DNA of 64,000 nucleotides from Haladaptatus paucihalophilus DX253 (GCF_000376445.1 NZ_AQXI01000001.1:776962-840961), one strand, 5' to 3'; shown: positions 21,973 through 30,819, numbered from the stretch's first letter. Notes: a model not told the origin generated them from the letters alone. Program-made: numbers and translations.

Positions 21973-23607
21973 ATGGTGTCGCCGCTCGACGGGTGGCCGA
22001 TGCAACTCGGTATGTCGCTCGGCCTGTTGGTATCCGCGCTCATCGTCTGGGGATTGGACCGTCCGCGTGGACGGTGGGGAACGGTCCTCCGGAGGCGGTT
22101 GTTGTTCGGCGTCCCGTGGGGCACCCTCGTCTGCGTCACGGGCGTCGTCGCGGTGTACCTGTTCGTACAGGACGGCTGGAACCACTGGTACAACCCCGTC
22201 ACGGTGGCGTTCGCGTCGTGGTCGTACCTCTACCCGCTCGGCATGCTCGCCGGGCCGTTCTCGCACGTCGGCCCCAGCCACCTCCTCGGCAACATGACCA
22301 GCACGCTCGCCGTCGCGCCGTTGGCGGAGTACTACTTCGGACACTACCCCCCGGAGCGGGGCGAGACCTCGTTTTCCTCGTGGCGAACGAACCCGTGGGT
22401 GAGGGCGTTCGTGTTGTTTCCCCTCGGCGTCGTCGTCATCGCGCTCTGTACGGGCCTGTTTTCGTGGGGACCGGTCATCGGGTTTTCCGGCGTCTTCTTC
22501 GCCTTCGCCGGGTTCGCCCTCGTTCGCTACCCGCTCGGAACAGTCGTCGCCCTCTCCGCCCAAGACGTGATTCAGACGCTGTACGTGGCGTTTCGGAGTC
22601 CCCAAACCATCGGCGAAGCGACGACGCACTTCTCGCGCCCGTGGTGGTTCGGCATCGCCGTGCAGGGCCACACGTTGGGATTTTTCCTCGGCGCGGTCGC
22701 GGGCGTCTACCTCCTCCGAACGCGTGACGTCCGGCCGAGCGCGCTCAGGACGTGGGCGGGCGGCGTCATCGTCCTCGTCTCGTCGTCGCTGTGGGCGTTG
22801 TGGTGGTACCGCGGGATGGAGACGTTCGTCCTCTTTCGCGGCCTCGGCGTCATCTTCGTACTCGCGCTGGCGACGCTGGTCGCGCTCGCCGTCCGCACGA
22901 CCGACCGAAACGCGTTCTCCCCGAAGACTCGACAGGTAGGGGCGGTTCTGCTGTTGATTCCGCTCATCGCCATGGCGGGCGTCGCCGTTCCCATCAACCT
23001 CACGTCGGTTCAACACGGCGGTCAGAACGCGCTCTCCGGCGTGTCGGTTCGGGGATACACGGTGACGTACGCCGAGGACGTACCAAATCAGAAGGTGTCC
23101 GTCGTGGACGTGTCGGTTGGCGGCGAGACGACGCAAGTGAACACGAGCGGCGTCATCGTCGTCAACCCGGACCGGGAGATATGGTCGCGGGAGGTGTCGA
23201 AGGGACAACTCGCGTACTCCGGCGGAGCGACGGTTAGGGTCGGCGGCGTCGGCTGGTCGAAGGCGGTGCGGATAAAGCGCACCGGCTGGAGCGCCACCGG
23301 CGGCGGGACGGCGTATCAGGTGTGGCTTCGCCCGTTGGACGGCCAGTGGAAACGCGCCTTCTCGTCGGGACCGGCGACCGCGAGTCCCGTCCTCGCCGGG
23401 AACAACGTCTCCATCGTCGCGCAGAAGGGACGGTTCGCGCTTCGACTCTCGCGGAACAACACCACCGTTGGCACCGCGCCGATGCCGACGCGGAACGCGA
23501 CGGTCACGGTGGACGGCATCCGGTTCACCCGCGAGAAACGCCGCATCATGGCGTCCATCAACGACACGCGGGTTCAAGTCGCCGCGAAGGAACAGTACCG
23601 CAACTAG
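21973..23607 (+). CDS. Rhomboid-family intramembrane serine protease with long C-terminal domain
   Basis: A 544-aa protein with a rhomboid core: HVGPSHLLGN (His103, Asn107), catalytic GFSG (Ser172) and HTLG (His233) in membrane helices. After further helices to about residue 320 there is a soluble domain of about 220 residues with beta structure, repeated Val/Thr strands and Asn-x-Thr sites, probably outside the cell. I prefer the ATG at 21973 to one at 21946 because TTTTATGG at 21941-21948 looks like the TATA box for a leaderless message. The substrate is unknown. Confidence 0.85.
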   Translation: MVSPLDGWPMQLGMSLGLLVSALIVWGLDRPRGRWGTVLRRRLLFGVPWGTLVCVTGVVAVYLFVQDGWNHWYNPVTVAFASWSYLYPLGMLAGPFSHVGPSHLLGNMTSTLAVAPLAEYYFGHYPPERGETSFSSWRTNPWVRAFVLFPLGVVVIALCTGLFSWGPVIGFSGVFFAFAGFALVRYPLGTVVALSAQDVIQTLYVAFRSPQTIGEATTHFSRPWWFGIAVQGHTLGFFLGAVAGVYLLRTRDVRPSALRTWAGGVIVLVSSSLWALWWYRGMETFVLFRGLGVIFVLALATLVALAVRTTDRNAFSPKTRQVGAVLLLIPLIAMAGVAVPINLTSVQHGGQNALSGVSVRGYTVTYAEDVPNQKVSVVDVSVGGETTQVNTSGVIVVNPDREIWSREVSKGQLAYSGGATVRVGGVGWSKAVRIKRTGWSATGGGTAYQVWLRPLDGQWKRAFSSGPATASPVLAGNNVSIVAQKGRFALRLSRNNTTVGTAPMPTRNATVTVDGIRFTREKRRIMASINDTRVQVAAKEQYRN

Positions 23608-23670
23608 CGCCACCGATACGGAAAATAGCGTCACCGATACGGAAAATAGCGTCACCGATACGGAAACTAT
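23608..23670. repeat. Three tandem copies of a 21-bp unit
   Basis: Three consecutive 21-bp copies (23608-23628, 23629-23649, 23650-23670) with core CACCGATACGGAAA fill the entire gap between the rhomboid stop codon and the convergent methyltransferase. The third copy runs four bases into the methyltransferase's 3' end, supplying its stop codon. Copies one and two differ at one position. Confidence 0.85.
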
Positions 23671-24287
23671 CGCCACTCGATTCTGAAGACCTCGGCGTCG
23701 AGAACCGTTCGGTCGCTTCGCTGGAACTCGAACTGCCGCGAGAGCGGTAGCTCGGCGCGGAAGGCGTGCGTCACCGCGGCGTCCGCGTCGGCAGCGAACG
23801 ACTCGACGAACGCCATGCTCCCCTCGTTGTGAATCGAGTAGGACACGTCGGCGACGGCGGCGGTCGTTTCGAGAAACTCCCTGTCCGCGTGTTCGTTGCC
23901 CCGTTGTGCCCCGAACGGCGGGTTCATCAGGACGGTCACGGGGTCGTCGGGACACAGCGGTGCGTCAGTCGCGTCGCCGAGCATCCAGTCGATGGAACGG
24001 GCAGGTTCCACCCGACGTTCGTTCTCCGTCGCTTGGCGCAACGCCGCCGGGTCGCGGTCGAGTCCGACGACGCGGACGGGTGAGCGCGTCGCCGCGCCGA
24101 TGGCGAGCATGCCGGTGCCCGTTCCGAGGTCGACGACGGTTTCGCCCGCGATGTCGCCGTGCACGTCGGCGAGGTGGACGAGGTGAGCCGCGAGGTCCGC
24201 CGGTGTCGGGTACTGTTCCAACTCGACCCGCGGGTCCTCGAACTCGGTGACGGCGGAGAGGCGTCGTTCCAGCGCGCGTTTCCCCAT
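23667..24287 (-). CDS. METTL5-like RNA/DNA N6-adenine methyltransferase
   Basis: A 206-aa class I SAM methyltransferase. SAM motif I is VVDLGTGTGMLAIGA, the acidic motif II GLDRDP follows, and the catalytic NPPFG marks amino-group methylation of adenine. The N-terminal LEQYPTPADLAAHLVHLA is typical of archaeal METTL5-family proteins, whose eukaryotic relatives methylate 18S rRNA; rRNA is therefore the likely but unproven substrate. The ATG at 24287 is chosen. Confidence 0.85.
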   Translation of the reverse strand: MGKRALERRLSAVTEFEDPRVELEQYPTPADLAAHLVHLADVHGDIAGETVVDLGTGTGMLAIGAATRSPVRVVGLDRDPAALRQATENERRVEPARSIDWMLGDATDAPLCPDDPVTVLMNPPFGAQRGNEHADREFLETTAAVADVSYSIHNEGSMAFVESFAADADAAVTHAFRAELPLSRQFEFQRSDRTVLDAEVFRIEWR

Positions 24288-24352
24288 GGTCGGGCGAACG
24301 CGGCGGGGTGACGTAAGAAGCAGGATTCGGAATGCGAGGGTCGAGGGTCGAG

Positions 24353-24745
24353 TTACAGTGCCAGCGGGCCGTCCAGTTCGAGCGTGACGCCCTCGCGGCG
24401 GGCGCGCTCCTTCAGCGCGGCGAGGGACGGACGGACCTTCGATTCGTCTGCCACGGTGTCGAACTCGACGGTGACGGTTCCCGCGCCGAGGAACGAAGCG
24501 GTTCGAATGTACTCGCGGATGCGGTCCGCTTCGTCCTGCGTGGCGAACGAACAGTCGGCGTCGAAGCAGGCATCCACCGTCACTTCGGCGGGGACGTACT
24601 CCTTCGCGGCGAGTTCGGCTTGGAGGTCGCGCAGGTCGTCGCGTCCGGACGGAAGCGCGGCCGCGTCGAGCGTTACGGGGGTCTTGTCCGCGGGTCGGCA
24701 GCGTTCGATGGCGGTTTCGATGGTCGAGGGACGAGTGGCGCTCAT
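24353..24745 (-). CDS. Hypothetical haloarchaeal protein
   Basis: A 130-aa soluble protein with alternating helices and strands (RRPADKTPVTLDAAALP region, DACFDADCSFATQDEADRI, then GTVTVEFDTVADESKV). Two Cys lie close together (ACFDADCSF). I recognise no domain. The ATG at 24745 is preferred because the 24 upstream codons cross the AT-rich promoter. It lies 65 bases after the methyltransferase start on the same strand and may be cotranscribed with it. Confidence 0.65.
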   Translation of the reverse strand: MSATRPSTIETAIERCRPADKTPVTLDAAALPSGRDDLRDLQAELAAKEYVPAEVTVDACFDADCSFATQDEADRIREYIRTASFLGAGTVTVEFDTVADESKVRPSLAALKERARREGVTLELDGPLAL

Positions 24746-24871
24746 GGCTACCACACAATACCTACCGGGAATACAAAAAGGTTTGTGTATGTCCAGTAGT
24801 AATTGAATATGGGTCAAACGACCGTTACAGTCACCTGAAAGTACTTACTGAGCGAGGGGAGATGTGATGCC

Positions 24872-25828
24872 ATGAACCGACGACGTGCCCTCGCGTGCGT
24901 CGGGTCCGTCCTCCTCGCCGGGTGTCTCTCCGAATCGACATCCGGGGGTTCGGACCCCGCCGCGTCGAACGCGACGAACGGAACGACCACGACCACGACC
25001 ACCGAGCAGCCGAACACCTCCACCGGAACACCCGCCTCGCCGACCCTCGAAATCCCGGCCGAGAATCACTGTCCGTCGTTCGGCGATTCCCGGGTCGTCT
25101 GCTCCGTGGACGCCGACGACGGGACGACGTTGCAGATGGTACCGTCGAAAACGCGGGTGGACCTTCCGAAAGCGACGGTTTCGTTCACCCTCCGAAACGA
25201 GACGGGGGCGACGTTCACGACGAACTACTACGGGTGGTCCGTATCGAAGCGCGTGGACGGCGAGTGGTTCCACATCGCGCCCCAAATCGTCCCCGAACCC
25301 GCGATGATGCTCGAATCGGGCGATTCGCACACGTGGACTCTCACCATCGACAACACCGACCTCGATGCCGCGAGCGCCCGTTCACAGGGAACCGACGACA
25401 TCGCGCTCGTGGGACTCGGCGGCGGCACCTACGCCTTCGGTATCGACGGGTGGTTCCAAAAGGGGGGCTACGAGAACGCAATCGGCGTCGCCGCCCGGTT
25501 CGAACTGAACGGTGACGACCTCGAACTCGCGCCGACCGCCGACCTCGAAGTGGTCGGACGGAACGGCGACGAGAAACGCGTCCGGCAGGGAGACGGCGGG
25601 GAAACGTTCGTCGCCACGCGCATCGACGAGTCGGAAGCGGAGGACCCGCGGCGCGTGCTGCCCGAGGAGGCCGTCCGTCTCCCCGCGCTTCGCAACCTCC
25701 TCGCGTCGTTCGAATCGGGCGTCGAAATGGTTCGTCTCGACACTGAACAGACCGGCCCGTTCTCCACCGACATGGGGGTCATCGAGTACGAGGGCGAGAC
25801 ATACAGAATCACACCAGTAGACGTGTGA
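24872..25828 (+). CDS. Tat lipoprotein with Thr-rich linker
   Basis: A 318-aa secreted protein: signal MNRRRALACVGSVLLAGC ends in the lipobox Cys, followed by a Ser/Thr-rich linker (about residues 22-50). The mature domain contains FTLRNETGATFTTNYYGW, the same type of beta-sandwich as in the lipoprotein at 941-1609, and a C-terminal part ending in EYEGETYRITPV. One Cys pair (HCPSF and VVCSV) may form a disulphide. The function is unknown. Confidence 0.8.
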   Translation: MNRRRALACVGSVLLAGCLSESTSGGSDPAASNATNGTTTTTTTEQPNTSTGTPASPTLEIPAENHCPSFGDSRVVCSVDADDGTTLQMVPSKTRVDLPKATVSFTLRNETGATFTTNYYGWSVSKRVDGEWFHIAPQIVPEPAMMLESGDSHTWTLTIDNTDLDAASARSQGTDDIALVGLGGGTYAFGIDGWFQKGGYENAIGVAARFELNGDDLELAPTADLEVVGRNGDEKRVRQGDGGETFVATRIDESEAEDPRRVLPEEAVRLPALRNLLASFESGVEMVRLDTEQTGPFSTDMGVIEYEGETYRITPVDV

Positions 25829-25920
25829 GAACGCGAAGCCGAGAAAGTGAAATCCTCTACCCGATAAAATATAATAATATTTACGATAGAATTAAATTCG
25901 CCGATTAGGTATGTGTATTC

Positions 25921-26829
25921 ATGCCACGCGACACGGACGATACAAACGGACGGACCGGAATGAGCCGTCGAACGATGCTGAAAGGGACCGCCACCGCGGC
26001 GGTCGGGTTGGCCGGGTTCACCGGAAGCGTCGCCGGGTTCGAGGGCGACGACGGAGACATCACCGGCCCGGCGGACTTCCCCCGTGCGACGACGCGCGGT
26101 CACTTCGACATCAACTGGCTGTACGAGGAGGAGTTAACGGACGGGCACACGAAGTGGGATTACGACACCGTGGGAGACATCCCCGGCTACGGAAGCGCGA
26201 CCCCCGACGAGGTGGTCATCTCGGTCCACGGATGGTTGGTCGCATCGGACGAGGCTCCGGACCACTTCGAGACGGTCAAGACCTCGCTTCGGAACAACGG
26301 TTACACCCACCCCATTATCGGGTTCAGCTACGACTCGGACACCCGCCTCGACCAGTGGTGGCCCGCGACGGACATCGCGGAGCGAAACGGCGCGAAACTG
26401 GCCAATTTCATCACCGACTACCGCGCCCGGACCGGTGCCGACGTGCGCCTCATCGGCCACTCGCTCGGCGGGCGGGTCGTTCCGGCGACCATCAAAGCGT
26501 TGGACTCGCTCGGCTACCGCGATTACGTCGCGTCGGCTACCCTGCTCGGCGGTGCCGCCGACAACGATGCCGTGGCGGTCGATGGCGAATACGGTCCCGC
26601 CATCGCCAACGTCGTCGAACAGTTCGACAATTTCTGGAAATCGGACGACAACGTGCTCAACTGGGCGTACTCGACCGGCGAATTCGACGCCGCCGTCGGC
26701 GAGGAGGGCTGTGAGGGGACGCCGCCCGCGAACTACGAGGACCACAACGTCGATTACGTCCCCGACCACTTCTCGTACCACGAACCCGGCGACGGGTGTA
26801 TGGCTGACGTTGTTGGGGAGTTTCAGTGA
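25921..26829 (+). CDS. Secreted alpha/beta hydrolase (lipase/esterase-like)
   Basis: A 302-aa Tat-exported hydrolase. The signal has SRRTMLKGTATAAVG and a hydrophobic run to about residue 40. The oxyanion region is VISVHGWL and the nucleophile elbow is IGHSLGGRV, so Ser in GHSLGG is catalytic; candidates for acid and base are an Asp after LLGGAADND and the C-terminal His in PDHFSYHEP. The nucleophile elbow and mid-size fold suggest a lipase or esterase. It is preceded by AT-rich sequence likely to hold a strong promoter. Confidence 0.8.
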   Translation: MPRDTDDTNGRTGMSRRTMLKGTATAAVGLAGFTGSVAGFEGDDGDITGPADFPRATTRGHFDINWLYEEELTDGHTKWDYDTVGDIPGYGSATPDEVVISVHGWLVASDEAPDHFETVKTSLRNNGYTHPIIGFSYDSDTRLDQWWPATDIAERNGAKLANFITDYRARTGADVRLIGHSLGGRVVPATIKALDSLGYRDYVASATLLGGAADNDAVAVDGEYGPAIANVVEQFDNFWKSDDNVLNWAYSTGEFDAAVGEEGCEGTPPANYEDHNVDYVPDHFSYHEPGDGCMADVVGEFQ

Positions 26830-27044
26830 GCATCGTGAACTGAAGCAAGTCAGAGCTTTGCTCTGACGGAGTTCTCGTGAGTGACGGAGGAACGAACGAG
26901 AGCACGTCGGAACTCGTTCCGACGGAGTTTTCGTGAGTGAAACGAGCGAATGCCAGAAAAAGCGGAGCTTTTTCGCGGTTCTCGTGAGTGACGGAGGAAC
27001 GAACGAGAGCCAGCCAACGTAAGCGTTGACTGGATCTCGTGAAT
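26830..27044. repeat. Four-hairpin repeat cluster with a 32-bp direct repeat
   Basis: Between convergent genes are four tight palindromes: GTCAGAGC-TTT-GCTCTGAC (26849-26867), CGTCGGAA-CTCG-TTCCGACG (26905-26924), GAAAAAGC-GGA-GCTTTTTC (26956-26974) and CCAGCCAACG-TAAG-CGTTGACTGG with one mismatch (27010-27033). A 32-bp sequence ending GAACGAACGAGAGC is present exactly twice, at 26872-26903 and 26979-27010. The layout suggests duplicated REP-like elements; terminator activity for both genes is possible. Confidence 0.85.
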
Positions 27045-28310
27045 TTACCGCCGAGTTAGTCGCTTCGCGGTTTTCGGTGCGTGCTTCGAATACGCCCACC
27101 CGAGCAGATACCGGCCGTAGGCTTCGGCGTGGGGGAAATCCTCGTCATCGACCGTGCTGTCGCCCGAATCGATGAGGCCGTGTGCTGTATCGAGAAGGGT
27201 GCGAGCGAACGACCCGTCGTCGGATTTCGATAGCGCGGTGCGGAGTTCGGACACCGCCAGTTTCTTCGCTCGGAAGACGCGTTTCGAACCGATTTCGCCC
27301 GACTCTTTCGGAATATCGACACGTCGTTTCGCGTCTCGCCACGCGAGAAAGTGCTGGAGTGCGTCGGCGGTCGTCGTGGCCGAAAGCACTTCGTATCCGT
27401 CTTCCCGGTACCGCTTTGCGTCCCAGAGGGTATTTCGACCGTAGAACCATCCGTGCGTGTAAATGCGACCCCGCAGTCGCCGATACGGGCTTTTCGGCAG
27501 GTCGTCGTCCGCATTGTCGTCCCCTTTCGAGCGAAGTTCCTCCGCCTGCTGTTCGAGGTGCGTTCGATTCCGTGCGAGTGCGTCTCCGAACGGGTTCGGG
27601 TCCTTCAGACCGCCACGATACCGCTCGTAGAGGCGTCTGCCATCATCGAAATCCCGTCGTGCCGATTCGATATCACTGAGCGATTTTCCCGCCTCCATCG
27701 CGTCTTCGGGCGGCGAATCGAGGTCGAGAAAGGACGCGGCCTGCTGTGTGTGCCGTTCGACCCGTCCGACGTGAACGAGGAAGTCGTTCGGGTCGTCACA
27801 CTCGTACTCGATGTTCGTTCGAAACGAGTCGATTTCGCGTTCGAGTTTCGTCTGTGACCGTTTCGGATTTTTCTCCGTATACTCGTCGTTCAGATACTGT
27901 GCCGTTCCGAGCGTTTTGGCCGCGGTGCTCGCCGCCCATTGGCACCGTTCGAGGGTTTGTGGCGTTCCGGAACCATCCTGAATGTCGTCTATCGTGGCTC
28001 GTGATCGGTCCGGTAAATCGTTCAGATAGTCCCGGTCGAACTCCTTCAACGCGGATTTGTCGGCCCGTTTCCACTCCGTTTTCGCCTCGTCGATTATCCG
28101 CTGTGCGTGTGCCTTTGCGACTCGGACGTGACTCGCGGGAATCTCGATTCGCGGCGGGATGGACGGGATTCCGACGTGTTTCGTCCGCGCGTCCACGACC
28201 GGTGCGGGCATGGTATTGGTGACGAATGAAGCCGAACCGAGACCGAGGACCGACCCTCCGGCGAGGAGAACTCGTCTGCGGGAGAGAGGGCTATCCGGGC
28301 GAGGGGACAT
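27045..28310 (-). CDS. Tat-signal protein of unknown function
   Basis: A 421-aa protein with SPLSRRRVLLAGGSVLGLGS at the N-terminus, so export by Tat is likely, but there is no lipobox. The mature part is almost entirely charged alpha helix with Arg/Glu/Asp-rich segments and few Cys (ERCQW and YECDD). I recognise no domain. It has a lower GC share and more Lys than neighbours. It ends in the hairpin cluster and is followed on the same strand by nothing; dph2 lies 35 bases upstream on the same strand. Confidence 0.7.
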   Translation of the reverse strand: MSPRPDSPLSRRRVLLAGGSVLGLGSASFVTNTMPAPVVDARTKHVGIPSIPPRIEIPASHVRVAKAHAQRIIDEAKTEWKRADKSALKEFDRDYLNDLPDRSRATIDDIQDGSGTPQTLERCQWAASTAAKTLGTAQYLNDEYTEKNPKRSQTKLEREIDSFRTNIEYECDDPNDFLVHVGRVERHTQQAASFLDLDSPPEDAMEAGKSLSDIESARRDFDDGRRLYERYRGGLKDPNPFGDALARNRTHLEQQAEELRSKGDDNADDDLPKSPYRRLRGRIYTHGWFYGRNTLWDAKRYREDGYEVLSATTTADALQHFLAWRDAKRRVDIPKESGEIGSKRVFRAKKLAVSELRTALSKSDDGSFARTLLDTAHGLIDSGDSTVDDEDFPHAEAYGRYLLGWAYSKHAPKTAKRLTRR

Positions 28311-28345
28311 GATAGAGAAAGGAAACGATAGCTACAAAAATTTTC

Positions 28346-29383
28346 CTACCACGTGCCGTGGAAGGTGTCGAATTCGAGGGAGTCCAGCGGCTCGTTGCCG
28401 ACGGCGATTTCGTACTCGCCGGGCGTGAGCATGGGTTTGTGGAAGCGCGGGCCGTCGTCGGTGGTGATGCGCGGACAGCCGGTGTTGACGAAGGCGTCCA
28501 TGTCGAAGTTTCGCAGTCGGTCGGGCGTCACCTCGTCCATCGTGATGAGGTAGGCGTTCTCGTTTTCGTCGAGGATGTCCTGTGCGACGTCCCAGCGGCC
28601 CTGCCCGATTTTGGTGCAGAAGATGACGCCCCACTTCTCGGCGTCCATCGCGCGGTGGACCGCGCCGTAGCGCTGTTTGAGGAACTTTTCGGTGTCCGCC
28701 ACGGTGACGACGTTGTTCACGGGGTCGGCGATGACGACGGTCTTATCGGGGTGCTCCATCGCCAAGCCGAGCGGGTGGAACTTCCCGCCGCCGACGTAGA
28801 GCACTTGGTCGGCGTCGATGTCCGCCGAAGCGTAGTTACATCCCAAGACCTGCCCCTCGTGTGTCAGTCGGTCGTCGCCGCGTCGGGTGTGTACGTCGAA
28901 CCCGCGCTCTTCCAACCACTCGCGCATCTTCTCGAAGTGGTTCATGTGCTGGGCGGTCGTCACGAGGCCGACGTCGCCGACTTCGAGTTCCTCCAGCGAT
29001 TCTTCCATGATGGGGAAGACATCGACGTTGGAAAACAGCGGAACGTAGATGACCTTGTCCGTGTTCTTCATCGGCGAGTGGCCGAAGTGGACGAACACGT
29101 CGGTTCGCTTCATCAGGTAGGTGTCCAAGTCACAGGCTCCGTAGCACGGCTGGCCGGAGAGGAGAATCGTCACGTCGTCGGGGAGCAGTTCGCGCAGGTC
29201 GTCCGCCACCTGCGGGCCGCGGCGTTTGAGTCCCTCGGGGAACTGCAACCCCACCTTGTCGGCGTCGCGCTCCTCGACCGCTTCGATGATGCGGTCGAGT
29301 TCGTAGTCCCACTCCCGGTCGTGCTTGAGGGACATCCCCGTGTTCCTGAGGTCCCCCTCGCTGTACTCGCTTTCGTTGCTCAT
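28346..29383 (-). CDS. dph2: Diphthamide biosynthesis enzyme Dph2
   Basis: Radical-SAM-like enzyme that transfers the 3-amino-3-carboxypropyl group of S-adenosylmethionine to a His of elongation factor 2, the first step of diphthamide formation. The 345-aa protein has the three cysteines that ligate the 4Fe-4S cluster, one per domain: GQPCYGACD, VLGCNYAS and VNTGCPRI. LQFPEGLKRRGPQVA is the family start. A TATA-like GTTAAAAG precedes it near 29410-29417. The archaeal enzyme is a homodimer, so no Dph1 partner is needed. Confidence 0.95.
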   Translation of the reverse strand: MSNESEYSEGDLRNTGMSLKHDREWDYELDRIIEAVEERDADKVGLQFPEGLKRRGPQVADDLRELLPDDVTILLSGQPCYGACDLDTYLMKRTDVFVHFGHSPMKNTDKVIYVPLFSNVDVFPIMEESLEELEVGDVGLVTTAQHMNHFEKMREWLEERGFDVHTRRGDDRLTHEGQVLGCNYASADIDADQVLYVGGGKFHPLGLAMEHPDKTVVIADPVNNVVTVADTEKFLKQRYGAVHRAMDAEKWGVIFCTKIGQGRWDVAQDILDENENAYLITMDEVTPDRLRNFDMDAFVNTGCPRITTDDGPRFHKPMLTPGEYEIAVGNEPLDSLEFDTFHGTW

Positions 29384-29449
29384 TATCCCCTCATTGCGGG
29401 CGAGAACTTTTAACCTCGGCGTTCTCGGTTTTCCCGATCTGCTCGATTT

Positions 29450-29489
29450 CGGGATTCGGCAGGCCTAAAGTCCTTCAGCCCGAATCCCG
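29450..29489 (+). promoter_or_regulatory. Inverted repeat flanking the ylbF-like promoter
   Basis: CGGGATTCGG (29450-29459) and CCGAATCCCG (29480-29489) are perfect 10-bp arms around a TATA-like CCTAAAG (29464-29470), ending four bases before the ATG at 29494. It could be a regulator binding site or an RNA hairpin; the position across the core promoter favours the first. Confidence 0.4.
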
Positions 29490-29493
29490 AGAC

Positions 29494-29892
29494 ATGAGCG
29501 TCGACACGACGACGGAGACCGCGGAGCAGTCCGATATCGAACGGCTGGCGACGGAACTCGGTGAGGCGATCGTGGAAAGCCCCGTCTACCAGCGATTCGA
29601 GGAGACGAAGGCGGCCGTCGAAGCCGACGAGGAGGCACAGGAGCGGATCAAGGAGTTCGAACAGCTCCGACAGGAGTTCATGCTCGCGCGACAGACGGGC
29701 GAGGCGACCCAAGACGACGTGGCGGAGGTCCAGAAGGCCCAGCAGGAACTTCACTCCCTGCCGGTCATGGCGGAGTATCTCGACGCACAGGACGAACTCA
29801 CGGCGCGACTGGAGGACTTGAACCGCGCCGTCTCCGAGCCGCTCGCCGTCGATTTCGGCCAGCAGGCTGGCGGTTGCTGTCAGGACGAGTAG
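29494..29892 (+). CDS. YlbF family regulator
   Basis: A 132-aa helical protein of the YlbF/YmcA (DUF964-like) family: ELGEAIVESPVYQRFEETKA starts the helical bundle and LPVMAEYLDAQDELTARL closes it. In Bacillus, YlbF, YmcA and YaaT act with RNase Y in mRNA processing and carry an Fe-S cluster; the archaeal role is unknown. The C-terminus ends GGCCQDE with a double Cys, a possible metal or Fe-S ligand. A flanking inverted repeat surrounds its promoter. Confidence 0.85.
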   Translation: MSVDTTTETAEQSDIERLATELGEAIVESPVYQRFEETKAAVEADEEAQERIKEFEQLRQEFMLARQTGEATQDDVAEVQKAQQELHSLPVMAEYLDAQDELTARLEDLNRAVSEPLAVDFGQQAGGCCQDE

Positions 29893-29951
29893 TCGGACAC
29901 CCGAATCCCCGTTTTCTGCTCCTGCGACGCATTCACGGCGAGCGACGGCAC

Positions 29952-30440
29952 TCAGTTCAGCCGCCAGAGTTCGTAGTTCAACAGGGTGGCGAAGGCGACC
30001 CAGCAGAGGTACGGCACGAGCAGGAGGGTCGCCCGTCGGTCGATTCTGGCGAAGGCAACCATCGTTGCGACGATGGCGGCGAGGAGGGCGAGGATGACCG
30101 CGAGTCCGCCAGCGGGCCAGCGCATGCCGAAGAAGACGAGTGTCCACCCGGCGTTCAGGACGAGTTGCACCGCGAAAACCGCGAGCGCGAACCGGTTGTC
30201 CCCCCGTCGCCAGACCAGATAGAGCGCAATACCCATCAACAGGTAGAGCGTCGTCCAGACCGGGCCGAACACCCAACTCGGCGGCGTGAAGGCGGGCTTT
30301 TGCAGGGTCGTGTACCACGTCGCCACGTCGTTCGCGGTCAGAAACGACGGGATGATCCCCGCCAGTTCACAGACGACGATACAGACGAGCAGGGCGGGCA
30401 CGTCGCGGAGCGAGAACGACGAACGCTGTGCTATCTCCAT
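29952..30440 (-). CDS. tspO: TspO/MBR family protein
   Basis: A 162-aa five-helix membrane protein of the tryptophan-rich sensory / peripheral benzodiazepine receptor family. Signatures: LQKPAFTPPSWVFGPVWTTLY, the ligand-pocket segment (given in part), GWTLVFFG, and WVAFATLLNYELWRLN at the C-terminus. Homologues bind porphyrins and cholesterol and are linked to tetrapyrrole-related regulation and oxidative stress. It lies in a same-strand group with the EthD gene. Confidence 0.9.
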   Translation of the reverse strand: MEIAQRSSFSLRDVPALLVCIVVCELAGIIPSFLTANDVATWYTTLQKPAFTPPSWVFGPVWTTLYLLMGIALYLVWRRGDNRFALAVFAVQLVLNAGWTLVFFGMRWPAGGLAVILALLAAIVATMVAFARIDRRATLLLVPYLCWVAFATLLNYELWRLN

Positions 30441-30495
30441 GGGGTCGCTACGACACGAAAAAGGGTGTTCCTTTCGCCGAACTACGTGGGTTCGA

Positions 30496-30819
30496 CTAGT
30501 CGAGGTCGTCCAACTGGACCGTCTCGTCGAGGATGAGCGTCGGTCCCTGTTCCGTGTCGATGAACTCGGCGGCGTCGGCCATGACCTCCGTTCCCTTCTC
30601 GGAGTCGAAGGCGGCCTTCATGTCGGCGGTCGAGTCGAAGTAGAGTTCGAGCACGCCGTCGTAGCCCGCCTTCTCGGGGTCCTTCGAGACGGAGGTGACG
30701 TACTTCCTCAGGCCGGGCAGTTCCTTGGCGAGTTCGGAGTGCTCTTCGAGCCAGTACTCCTCGAACTCCTCGTGGGTCATGCCGTCCTTGCGCACCAGCA
30801 GATCGACCATCTTCATCAT
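30496..30819 (-). CDS. EthD family protein
   Basis: A 107-aa dimeric alpha-beta-barrel (ferredoxin-like) protein. EthD features are visible: KMVDLLVRKDGMTHEEFEEYW, the HSELAKELPGLRKYV segment and GVLELYFDSTADM. EthD of Rhodococcus is needed for ETBE oxidation, but most homologues have no known activity. Two adjacent ATG codons (30819 and 30816) are possible starts. Confidence 0.8.
   Translation of the reverse strand: MMKMVDLLVRKDGMTHEEFEEYWLEEHSELAKELPGLRKYVTSVSKDPEKAGYDGVLELYFDSTADMKAAFDSEKGTEVMADAAEFIDTEQGPTLILDETVQLDDLD

Noticed and set aside
26830-27044. CRISPR array
   Set aside because: The 32-bp unit appears only twice, the intervening sequence is itself hairpin, and no cas gene is near.
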